Assembly (NCBI GenBank): GCA_025463615.1
Contig: JAODAU010000077.1
Coordinates: 1 to 15,182, forward strand
DNA: 15,182 bases
Source: Microbacteriaceae bacterium
GTDB taxonomy: Bacteria; Actinomycetota; Actinomycetes; Actinomycetales; Microbacteriaceae
Reading direction: 5' to 3'
How positions within the stretch are numbered: position 1 is the stretch's first letter; each line of letters starts with the position of its first letter. A program made the translations under genes and the position numbers. The notes under the pieces were generated by a model. It ran no database searches. It was not told the DNA's origin and worked only from the letters and a program-made list of their open reading frames with translations. Of this stretch, positions 6,249 through 15,182 are shown in pieces.

Positions 6249-7370
6249 TCAGGCCTTGTCGAAGCCGTCGATGATGAGGTCGACGAGCTCCTCGCGGTCT
6301 TCGATGGACTGGAAGCTGGCCGCGGCCGCGTTGAGCTGGAACGCCGCGATGTCGTCGATCCCGTAGTCGAAGGCCTCGGCGAGCAGCGCGAGCTCGCGGC
6401 TCAGCGAGGTGTTGCTCATCAGCCGGTTGTCGGTGTTGACGGTGACGCGGAAGCCGAGCTGGTACAGCAGGTCGAACGGGTGGTCGATCAGCTCGTCGCC
6501 CCACTGCGCGATGGCGCCGGTCTGTAGGTTGGAGGAGGGGCTCAGCTCGAGCGCGATCTCCTGGTCCTTCACCCACTGCGAGAGGCGGCCGAGCTCCACG
6601 AAGGTGCTCTCCGCGTCCTCGCGGTCAACCACGATGTCCTCGGCGATGCGCACGCCGTGCCCGAGGCGCAGCGCGCGCCCGTCGAACAGGGCGCCGCGGA
6701 TGCTGTCGAGCCCGTCGGCCTCGCCGGCGTGCACCGTGCGCGGCATGAAGTGCCTGGCGAGGTAGTCGAACGCGGGCAGCTGCAGGCTCGGCGGGAAGCC
6801 GGCCTCGGGGCCGGCGATGTCGAACCCGGCGACGCCGTTGTTGCGGTGACGAACGGCGAGCTCGGCGATCTCCAGTCCGTCGCCGAGGTGGCGCATCGCA
6901 CTCACCAGCTGGCCGACGCGGATGCGGTGGCCCTCGTGCCGCGCGTCGTCGATGCCGGTCTCGATGCCCTCCTGAACCGCCTCGACCACCTCGTCGAGCG
7001 TGAGTCCCTGCGTGAGGTGCTGCTCGGGCGCCCAGCGGATCTCGCCGTAGATCACGCCGTCCTTGGCCAGGTCCTGCACGAACTCCCGGGCGACGCGGGC
7101 CAGGCCGTCGTGGGTCTGCATCACCGCGATCGTCACGTCGAAGGTCTTCAGGTAGTCGACGAGCGAGCCGGAATCCGCGCTCTGCGAGAACCAGGCGCCC
7201 AGCGCCGCCGCGCCCTCCGCGGGGAGGTCGAGGCCGATCTCGTCGGCCAGCTCGACGATGGTCTGCGGCCGGAGCCCGCCATCCAGGTGGTCGTGGAGCG
7301 AGACCTTGGGCAGGGTGCTGATGTTCGCTCCCCCGCCGGGCAGGAGGTAGTCCTGGGGAACAGTGTTCAT
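6249..7370 (-). CDS. add: Adenosine deaminase
   Basis: 373 residues, usual for the bacterial enzyme. It deaminates adenosine and deoxyadenosine to inosine forms in the cytoplasm, feeding PNP and the nucleoside hydrolase. Zinc ligands are visible: HDH in LPKVSLHDHLDGGL (His26, His28), His214 in TVHAGEADG with catalytic Glu217, His238 in RLGHGV and Asp314 in VNTDNRLMSNT. The position matches the add gene in the corresponding mycobacterial cluster. It begins the add-EIIA-EIIB operon and starts from a promoter placed back to back with that of the nucleoside hydrolase. Whether it also accepts larger substrates such as S-adenosylhomocysteine cannot be read from the sequence, but is worth asking given the SAHH-like gene nearby. 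Confidence 0.95.
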   Translation of the reverse strand: MNTVPQDYLLPGGGANISTLPKVSLHDHLDGGLRPQTIVELADEIGLDLPAEGAAALGAWFSQSADSGSLVDYLKTFDVTIAVMQTHDGLARVAREFVQDLAKDGVIYGEIRWAPEQHLTQGLTLDEVVEAVQEGIETGIDDARHEGHRIRVGQLVSAMRHLGDGLEIAELAVRHRNNGVAGFDIAGPEAGFPPSLQLPAFDYLARHFMPRTVHAGEADGLDSIRGALFDGRALRLGHGVRIAEDIVVDREDAESTFVELGRLSQWVKDQEIALELSPSSNLQTGAIAQWGDELIDHPFDLLYQLGFRVTVNTDNRLMSNTSLSRELALLAEAFDYGIDDIAAFQLNAAAASFQSIEDREELVDLIIDGFDKA

Positions 7371-7382
7371 GGTGCAAATCTA
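7371..7382 (-). promoter_or_regulatory. Putative leaderless -10 element of add
   Basis: On the minus strand TAGATT (7382-7377) is followed by six bases (TGCACC) and the ATG of add. No Shine-Dalgarno sequence is visible, supporting a leaderless transcript. The hexamer lies exactly where the -35 of the opposite promoter would fall. Confidence 0.6.
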
Positions 7383-7399
7383 TCGCTCGCGGGCTCGGC

Positions 7400-7411
7400 T
7401 AACCTGACTGA
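7400..7411 (+). promoter_or_regulatory. Putative leaderless -10 element of the nucleoside hydrolase
   Basis: TAACCT (7400-7405) is followed by six bases (GACTGA) and the ATG at 7412. There is no Shine-Dalgarno sequence. The -10 elements of this promoter and of add are 17 bp apart, so each occupies the -35 position of the other. Confidence 0.6.
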
Positions 7412-8356
7412 ATGACCCGAAGGATCATCCTCGACTGCGACCCCGGCCACGACGACGCGATCGCGCTGATCCTCGCCCACGGCAATCCCGAGATCGAGCT
7501 CGTCGCCGTGACGACGGTGCACGGCAACCAGTCGATCGAGAAGGTCACGCGCAACGCCCTCGCCGTCGCGCGCATCGCCGGGATCACGGGCGTGCCGTTC
7601 GCCGCGGGCGCGCACCGGCCGCTCGTGCGGGTGGCCGAGTACGCGGGATCCATCCACGGCGAGAGCGGGCTCGACGGGCCCGTGCTGCCCGATCCGCTGA
7701 TCGAGCCCGACTCACGCCACGCGGTCGACCTGATCATCGACACGATCATGGATGCCCCGCCGAAGACCATCACGCTGGTGCCGACCGGCGCGCTCACCAA
7801 CATCGCCCTCGCCGTGCGCAAGGAGCCGCGGATCGCGGAGCGCGTCGCCGAGGTCGTGCTCATGGGCGGCGGCTACCACGGCGGCAACTGGAGCGCGGCG
7901 GCCGAGTTCAACATCGTGATCGACCCCGAGGCCGCGCACATCGTGTTCAACGAGAAGTGGAAGCTCACGATGGTGGGCCTCGACCTCACGCACCAGGCGC
8001 TCGCGACGCCCGAAGTCGTCGCGGCGATCGCGGCCGTGGGCACGGGTCCGGCGCGCTTCGTCGTGGAGCTGCTCGAGTTCTTCGGAACCACCTACCTGGA
8101 GTCGCAGGGCTTCGAGCATCCGCCGGTGCACGACCCGTGTGCGGTCGCGCTGGTGATCGACCCGACGGTGATGGAGGTCGTCAGGGTGCCGCTCGACATC
8201 GAGCTGACCGGCGCGCTCACGCTCGGCATGACGGTGGCCGACTTCCGCTCCCCCGCGCCCGAGGACTGCACCACCCACGCGGCGACCCACCTCGACCGCG
8301 AGAAGTTCTGGGCCCTGATCGTGGATGCGCTGCGCAACATCGGCGACCCCGAGTAA
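7412..8356 (+). CDS. Inosine-uridine preferring nucleoside hydrolase family protein
   Basis: 314 residues, full length for the family. It hydrolyses the N-glycosidic bond of nucleosides to base plus ribose. The calcium-binding cluster DCDPGHDD (Asp8, Asp10, Asp14, Asp15) opens the protein, with LVPTGALTN (Thr125), AEFNIVIDPEAA (Asn167) and the C-terminal HDPCAVAL (His240, Asp241), equivalent to the catalytic His and metal Asp of Crithidia nucleoside hydrolase. Whether purines, pyrimidines or both are preferred cannot be assigned. It is divergent from add across 41 bp and appears to be monocistronic. It provides a hydrolytic alternative to the phosphorolytic route through PNP and DeoA. Confidence 0.92.
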   Translation: MTRRIILDCDPGHDDAIALILAHGNPEIELVAVTTVHGNQSIEKVTRNALAVARIAGITGVPFAAGAHRPLVRVAEYAGSIHGESGLDGPVLPDPLIEPDSRHAVDLIIDTIMDAPPKTITLVPTGALTNIALAVRKEPRIAERVAEVVLMGGGYHGGNWSAAAEFNIVIDPEAAHIVFNEKWKLTMVGLDLTHQALATPEVVAAIAAVGTGPARFVVELLEFFGTTYLESQGFEHPPVHDPCAVALVIDPTVMEVVRVPLDIELTGALTLGMTVADFRSPAPEDCTTHAATHLDREKFWALIVDALRNIGDPE

Positions 8357-8373
8357 CCCGCCGCCCGCACCCT

Positions 8374-8430
8374 CGAAGGGCAGACTTCCACCCTTCCCGT
8401 CCCATTTATGGGGCCGATGTCAGCCCTTCG
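8374..8430. repeat. Inverted repeat with internal hairpins downstream of the nucleoside hydrolase
   Basis: CGAAGGGCAGACTTC (8374-8388) faces GATGTCAGCCCTTCG (8416-8430), complementary at 13 of 15 positions. GAAGGG can also pair with the nearer CCCTTC at 8391-8396, and CCCA/TGGG around TTTA forms a small hairpin at 8401-8412. It may act as the nucleoside hydrolase terminator, although no T-run follows. The rest of the 8357-8521 gap holds no convincing promoter; CACTAT or TATCGT just before the next gene are weak -10 candidates. Confidence 0.6.
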
Positions 8431-8521
8431 CCGGGTCTCTCCTCTCCTCCATAGGGCGGTGAGGCGAACGTTCTGGTGTGGACGACCGACCGATGCCAGG
8501 AAACGCGGGCACTATCGTCGG

Positions 8522-9433
8522 ATGCCGAAGCTGGTCCCCATCCCCACTCCAATGCTGGGTGTCCCCTTTCGAGTCCGCGACGGTCTCGACAACGGACTCG
8601 GAACGTCACGGATGAGGAGTCCTGATCTTGCGCGCCCCCTCTGGGGAGTCCGCACATCGGATAACGGGCCGCTGTCGCTACCCGGCCTGTGTCGTGCGTA
8701 CCTCGCCCGGGCCCACGAGTCGGCATTCTTCTCGCACGCGACGGCAGCGCGCCTCTGGGGAATTCGCCTGCCCTCGGGAGCCAGGGAGCAGCCCGGATTG
8801 GACGTCGCCGTGCCGTTCCCGAAACGGGCGCCCGCCGCCGACCGGATTCGCGCGCACAAGCTGACTCTCAAGCCGGGTGACGTCGTGCAGCTGGACGGTC
8901 TGCCTGTCACTTCCCCGCAACGAACCATCCTCGACCTCGCTCGGATGCTCCGTCCCGAAGACCTGCTTGCCGCCATCGACAGCGCCCTGTGGCACCAGCG
9001 CCCACTCGTCGACCGGGATGGGCTCCTGCTTCGACTCGAGGGCTTTTCGGGGAGGGGAGCGAAGGCACTTGCCGCTGTGCTGCCCGAGATGACCGATCGC
9101 TCAGATTCGTCACCCGAGTCGGTGATGCGTTGGCGCATCATCCGGTTCGGCCTCCCGCATCCCGAGATCAATGTCCCGGTGATCGAGCATGGCGTCTTCC
9201 TGGCCCAGCCCGACCTGACCTACCGGCGCTTTCGCATGGCGTTCGACTACGAGGGCGATCACCACAGGACCGACCCAGTGCAGTGGCAGAAGGACCTGGC
9301 GAGGGTCCCTCGCCTCCAGGATGCCGGTTGGCATCACACCCGGATTTCGGCGCAGGACCTGCGCGACTCGCGCGAGTTCCTCGCCCGCCTGTCGCGTCAG
9401 CTTCGGGCGCGCGGCTGGTCACCCAGCAACTGA
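8522..9433 (+). CDS. AbiEi-like / DUF559-type protein with C-terminal Vsr-like nuclease fold
   Basis: 303 residues from the ATG at 8522; the frame is open to 8408 but the upstream part is a repeat. The N-terminal half (SFFSHATAARLWGIRLP-like segment at 68-84; VTSPQRTILDLARML at 129-143) resembles AbiEi-type antitoxin or transcriptional-regulator domains common in actinobacterial accessory genes. The C-terminal half (about 197-297) has the spacing of a Vsr/PD-(D/E)xK nuclease: SPESVMRW (Glu199), QPDLTY (Asp231), FDYEGDHHR (Asp242, Glu244, His247), QWQKDLAR and DAGWHHTRI. Biological role unknown; no partner toxin gene is adjacent. Base use is less GC-biased than in the neighbours (for example CCAATG, GATCTT, GAATTC stretches), suggesting a later arrival. 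It is the only gene here unrelated to nucleosides or quinone reduction. Confidence 0.75.
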   Translation: MPKLVPIPTPMLGVPFRVRDGLDNGLGTSRMRSPDLARPLWGVRTSDNGPLSLPGLCRAYLARAHESAFFSHATAARLWGIRLPSGAREQPGLDVAVPFPKRAPAADRIRAHKLTLKPGDVVQLDGLPVTSPQRTILDLARMLRPEDLLAAIDSALWHQRPLVDRDGLLLRLEGFSGRGAKALAAVLPEMTDRSDSSPESVMRWRIIRFGLPHPEINVPVIEHGVFLAQPDLTYRRFRMAFDYEGDHHRTDPVQWQKDLARVPRLQDAGWHHTRISAQDLRDSREFLARLSRQLRARGWSPSN

Positions 9434-9466
9434 GGGGCAGACGTTCCTACGCGAGGGGCAGACTTC
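9432..9466 (+). repeat. Two direct GAGGGGCAGAC repeats downstream of the DUF559-type gene
   Basis: GAGGGGCAGACGTTC (9432-9446) and GAGGGGCAGACTTC (9453-9466) are 21 bp apart. The first begins within the stop codon of the upstream gene. Both resemble GAAGGGCAGACTTC on the other side of that gene (8375-8388), so related short repeats bracket it. Confidence 0.7.
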
Positions 9467-9492
9467 GGTCGTTTAGAGTGCCTGGCAAGGTC

Positions 9493-9516
9493 CGAAGGTT
9501 GCCCTTCGCGGAAGGG
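9493..9516 (-). terminator. Hairpin directly after deoA, possible terminator
   Basis: Reading on the minus strand right after the deoA stop, CCCTTC and GAAGGG pair around a 3-base loop (9516-9502). An alternative hairpin, CGAAGG/CCTTCG with a 4-base loop, occupies 9493-9508. No T-run follows, so this could be a weak terminator, an mRNA-end stabiliser or part of the GAAGGGCA repeat set. Confidence 0.45.
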
Positions 9517-10811
<1,295 letters not shown>

Positions 10812-10815
<4 letters not shown>

Positions 10816-11261
10816 TCGGTCGCTTCCTTGTACGCGACCAGCGTGCGCGGCCCGAACGCGTCCGGCAGCACCTGGTCGATCGTGCGGATGCCGGAGACCG
10901 TCTCGAGCAGCATGCCCGGCGCGGAGTGTTCGTACAGCAGCTGCCGGCAGCGGCCGCACGGCATCAGCGCGCCGCCCTGGCCGTCGACGCAGGTGAAGGC
11001 CACGAGCTTGCCGCCGCCGGTCGCGTGCAGGGTCGAGACGAGCCCGCACTCGGCGCAGAGCCCGACGCCGTACGACGCGTTCTCGACGTTGCAGCCGGAG
11101 ATCACGCGGCCGTCGTCCACCAGCGCGGCGACCCCCACCGGGAAGTTCGAGTACGGCGCGTACGCGTGCGTCATGGCCTCGAGGGCCACGGCGCGCAGGG
11201 CGTCCCAGTCGATGTCGGTGCGATCCGTCTCGGCACGCACGACGTCATCCAACTCGCTCAT
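10812..11261 (-). CDS. cdd: Cytidine deaminase
   Basis: 149 residues, the small tetrameric type. It converts cytidine and deoxycytidine to uridine forms. NVENASY (58-64) binds the sugar, and the zinc site is Cys69 with catalytic Glu71 in CAECG, plus Cys102 and Cys105 in PCGRCRQ. The residue after the catalytic Glu is Cys instead of the Arg of Bacillus-type CAER; mycobacterial Cdd also has CAEC, so this is a lineage trait. It overlaps the permease upstream (ATGA) and deoA downstream (GTGA). An AT-rich patch within the permease's last codons, just before the ATG, might be an internal promoter. Confidence 0.94.
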
Positions 11262-12547
11262 GACTTTATGTATGGCCTTCCGGATGCCGCGGGCCCTCGG
11301 GAGTGCCCCACCAACCCCGCGACCGCGAGGATGGTCACCACGTACGGCAGCATCAGCATGAACTCGCTCGGCACCGGGGTGCCGACGGCGCTCAGCGTGG
11401 ACTGCAGGCTGCTGGTGAACCCGAACAGCAGGGCCGCGAGCGTGGCCAGGATCGGGTTCCAGCGACCGAAGATCACCGCCGCGAGGGCGATGTACCCGGC
11501 GCCGGCCGTCACCTCACGGGTGAACAGCGGGGATGCCGCGAGGCTGTAGTAGGCGCCGCCCGCCCCGGCGATCGCGCCGGCGAGCAGCACGTTCCAGAAG
11601 CGCGTGCGATTCACGTTGATGCCGACCGTGTCCGCGGCGGTGGGGTGCTCGCCGACCGCGCGCACCCGAAGGCCCCAGCGCGTCTTGAAGAGGCCGAACC
11701 AGACCAGGAACACCGCCACGTACATGATGTAGACGATGATCGTCTGCCGGAACAGCGCGGGCCCGATCACGGGAATCTCGCTGAGGATCGGTATCGGCAG
11801 GAACGGGAAGTGCGGGGGCGCGTTGAGCGTCGGGGCGTTGGATGCCAGCACCTGCGAGTACAGGAAGTCGGTGAGCCCGATCACCAGCACGTTGAGCACG
11901 ACGCCCACGATGACCTGGTCCACCAGGTAGGTGATCGCGAACACCGCGAGGAGGGCGGAGACGAGCACGCCGCCGATCATCGCGGCGATGAATCCCGCGA
12001 TCGCCGAGTGCGTGATCGTGGCCACCACGGCGGAGACGAACGCGCCGGCCAGCAGCTGGCCCTCGATCGCCACGTTGACCACCCCGACGCGCTCCGAGAT
12101 CACGCCGCCCAGCGCGCCGAAGATCAGCGGCACGCTGATGCCGATCGCGCTCAGCAGCAGGCCCGGCACGGGGAGCAGCTGGCCGGCGGCCGACCAGATC
12201 AGGAACTCGAAGAGGAAGAACAGCGCGAAGACGGCGATGAGCCACAGCGGCACCTTACGCGCGCGGTACGTCATCCAGGCCGCGAGGAGGGTGATGATCG
12301 CGAGCACGACCACGACGACCACGCCCGCACCGCGCGCCGACACGAGGATGATCGGGATCTGGATGACGTCCGCCGAGGTCGACAGCTTCAGGTGCGTGAG
12401 TCCCGGCCGCCCGAAGACGACGAACAGGATGATGGCGACGACGGTGAACCCGGCCAGGATGCCGGGGGTCTTCCACGACCGCACGACCGCCTTCTGCAGG
12501 TGGATGGGCGTCTCATCGATGCCCGGGGTGGCGACTGCTGCACTCAC
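11258..12547 (-). CDS. Nucleoside ABC transporter permease, NupQ/YufQ-like
   Basis: 429 residues from a GTG that overlaps the previous gene's stop. A hydrophilic N-terminus (about 30 residues) is followed by extra membrane segments (GILAGFTVVAIILFVVFG; GAGVVVVVVLAIITLLAAWM; VPLWLIAVFALFFLFEFLIW) and then a branched-chain/simple-sugar-type permease domain of about 300 residues beginning VPLIFGALGGVISERVGVVNVAIEGQLLAGAF. Family segments include GLRVRAVGEHPTAADTVGINV, the loop that contacts the ATPase, and GAGYIALAAVIFGRWNP. It pairs with the permease encoded just upstream to form the heterodimeric channel. The N-terminal membrane extension makes it longer than the usual ~310-residue NupQ. It sits directly before cdd, supporting nucleosides as substrate. 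Confidence 0.88.
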   Translation of the reverse strand: MSAAVATPGIDETPIHLQKAVVRSWKTPGILAGFTVVAIILFVVFGRPGLTHLKLSTSADVIQIPIILVSARGAGVVVVVVLAIITLLAAWMTYRARKVPLWLIAVFALFFLFEFLIWSAAGQLLPVPGLLLSAIGISVPLIFGALGGVISERVGVVNVAIEGQLLAGAFVSAVVATITHSAIAGFIAAMIGGVLVSALLAVFAITYLVDQVIVGVVLNVLVIGLTDFLYSQVLASNAPTLNAPPHFPFLPIPILSEIPVIGPALFRQTIIVYIMYVAVFLVWFGLFKTRWGLRVRAVGEHPTAADTVGINVNRTRFWNVLLAGAIAGAGGAYYSLAASPLFTREVTAGAGYIALAAVIFGRWNPILATLAALLFGFTSSLQSTLSAVGTPVPSEFMLMLPYVVTILAVAGLVGHSRGPAASGRPYIKS

Positions 12548-13802
12548 TTGGTCACGACCTTCTGGGCTGCGGTGACGGGTGTTCGGGGTTTCGGCGCGGT
12601 GCCGGGCTTGGGCAGGTGGAAGATCGTGCGCACCAGCGGCGGCGCCGCGATGAAGAGCACGATCACCGACTGCACGACGAGCACGATGTCGACGGGCACG
12701 TTCTGCGCGGCCTGCATGGTGTATCCGCCGGCCTGGAACGCGCCGAACAGCAGGCCGGCCCCGAAGACGCCCCACGGTCGTGACCGGCCGAGCAGGGCGA
12801 CGGTGATCGCGCTGAACCCGATCCCCGAGTCGATGCCGGAGCTGAAGCCCGTGGTGATGACGCTCTGCACCTGGTTCGCGCCGGCGAGGCCGACCAGGGC
12901 ACCGGAGATGAGCATGCCGTAGACGTACATGCGGTTCACGTTGATTCCTGCGGTGCGCGCGGCGCGCGGGTTCTCGCCGATGGCGCGGAACTGGAAGCCG
13001 AGGCTCGAACGGTTGAGCAGCCACCACACGAACACGGTGGCCCCGATCACGAGCACGAATCCGAACGTGAGGGAGAATCCGGGCCCGAAGATGCTCGGCC
13101 AGATCGCTCCCGGGTTCATCGGCGCCGACTTCGGGTTGGACGATCCGGGCGCCTGCAGCACGGGCACCGTGAGCAGGTAGCTCACCAGGTAGAGGGCCAC
13201 GAAGTTGAGCATGATCGTGACGATCACCTCGTGCGCGCCGGTCTGCGCCTTGAGCAGCCCGACGATGCCCGCCCAGATCGCGCCGCCGAACAGGCCCGCC
13301 GCGAGCGCCAGGATGGCGAGCAGCGGGAACGGCAGGTCGACCGTGAAGCCCACCCAGCCCGCGCACGCGGCGGCGGCGAGGATCTGCCCCTGGCCGCCGA
13401 TGTTGAAGAGGCCGATGCGGAACGACAGCGCGATGCCGAGGCCGGCCGCGATGAGCGAGGTCGAGTCGGCGAGCGTGTCGGTGAGCGGGTGGATGCCGTC
13501 GACGAAGTTCGCGGCCCCGAAGTTGTAGATCGAGCCCTGGAACAGCGCCGCATACGCGCCGGAGACCGAACTCCAGATGGCGGAGAAGGTGTCGGCGGGG
13601 CGCCCGAAGAAGTAGGCGGATGCCGCCTGCACCCCCGGGTCGGTCGCGGCGATGAGGATCGCGCCGACGACGAGCGCGATGAGCACGGCCAGCACCGAGA
13701 TGACTGCGCTGCCGCCGAGCACGTCCCTGAAGTACTGCTGGAATCTCGAGGGCTCTTCGTTGCGCGCCTCGGGGGGAAGGAACTCGTTCTCTTTCGTGAC
13801 GG

Positions 13803-13806
<4 letters not shown>
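12544..13806 (-). CDS. Nucleoside ABC transporter permease, NupP/YufP-like
   Basis: 420 residues from a GTG overlapping the ATPase stop (GTGA). A polar N-terminus precedes the first membrane span (SAVISVLAVLIALVVGAILIA), then an external segment and the permease domain from about residue 115 (SLIAAGLGIALSFRIGLFNIGGQGQ). GFQFRAIGENPRAARTAGINV is the conserved cytoplasmic coupling loop, and GIGFSAITVALLGRSRPWG is the matching late motif. The length and the large loop after span 1 are typical of the first permease of BMP-type nucleoside importers (YufP, BmpC). The C-terminal tail is basic and proline-rich (KPGTAPKPRTPVTAAQK). The substrate is inferred from the downstream cdd-deoA genes. Confidence 0.9.

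Positions 13807-15182
<1,376 letters not shown>

Noticed and set aside
7337..7357. GGCAGGAGG...TCCTGG near the start of add as a further copy of the element
   Set aside because: Only the core GCAGGAG is shared; the A/T tracts and the paired arm are missing, and it lies within conserved add codons.
8357..8521. A small gene between the nucleoside hydrolase and the DUF559-type gene
   Set aside because: No frame there has a plausible start, ribosome-binding site or recognisable protein; the region is explained by inverted repeats.
11060..11060. CAEC in place of CAER in cytidine deaminase as a damaged active site
   Set aside because: Mycobacterial Cdd has the same CAEC sequence, from memory, and the zinc ligands and catalytic Glu are intact.

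Overview
The window is very GC-rich and densely packed, with many 4-base gene overlaps and start codons preceded by promoter-like hexamers instead of Shine-Dalgarno sequences. This points to a high-GC actinobacterium, and the protein style suggests the Microbacteriaceae (Microbacterium or Leifsonia-like); that placement is an inference. The core order lpdA - pnp - sugar-phosphate mutase ... add ... deoA - cdd matches, from memory, the Mycobacterium tuberculosis order lpdA - deoD - pmmB ... add - deoA - cdd. The locus is therefore an old actinobacterial nucleoside-salvage neighbourhood with extra genes inserted.

Left part (1-3600): a flavoprotein NAD(P)H-quinone reductase (lpdA, minus strand, 3' end outside the window) is divergent from purine nucleoside phosphorylase (pnp) and an overlapping phosphohexomutase-superfamily gene, probably the phosphopentomutase that uses the ribose 1-phosphate made by PNP. 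Three copies of an unusual paired inverted element (AAAACGCAGGA ... TCCTGCGTTTT, total span 76-77 bp) lie here: in the lpdA/pnp divergent gap, inside the mutase coding sequence, and between the convergent mutase and iclR ends.

Middle part (3572-7370, all minus strand): add (adenosine deaminase) is followed by tightly coupled PTS EIIA and EIIB genes with no EIIC, then by a separately promoted and possibly operator-controlled S-adenosylhomocysteine-hydrolase-like gene coupled to an IclR-family regulator. Divergent from add is a nucleoside hydrolase (7412-8356, plus strand), with back-to-back putative leaderless promoters in the 41-bp gap. An accessory gene with an AbiEi-like/DUF559 nuclease architecture (8522-9433) follows, bracketed by short GAAGGGCAGACTTC-like repeats.

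Right part (9517-15182, all minus strand): a five-gene operon in which every junction is a 4-base ATGA or GTGA overlap. It encodes an ABC ATPase (start outside the window), two permeases, cytidine deaminase and thymidine phosphorylase. It imports nucleosides and begins their breakdown.

Together the genes take up nucleosides (ABC importer), deaminate them (add, cdd), cleave them by phosphorolysis or hydrolysis (pnp, deoA, nucleoside hydrolase) and return ribose 1-phosphate to central metabolism (mutase). The best candidates for undescribed biology are the paired inverted element, especially its copy inside a coding gene, and the add-EIIA-EIIB / SAHH-like / IclR block.
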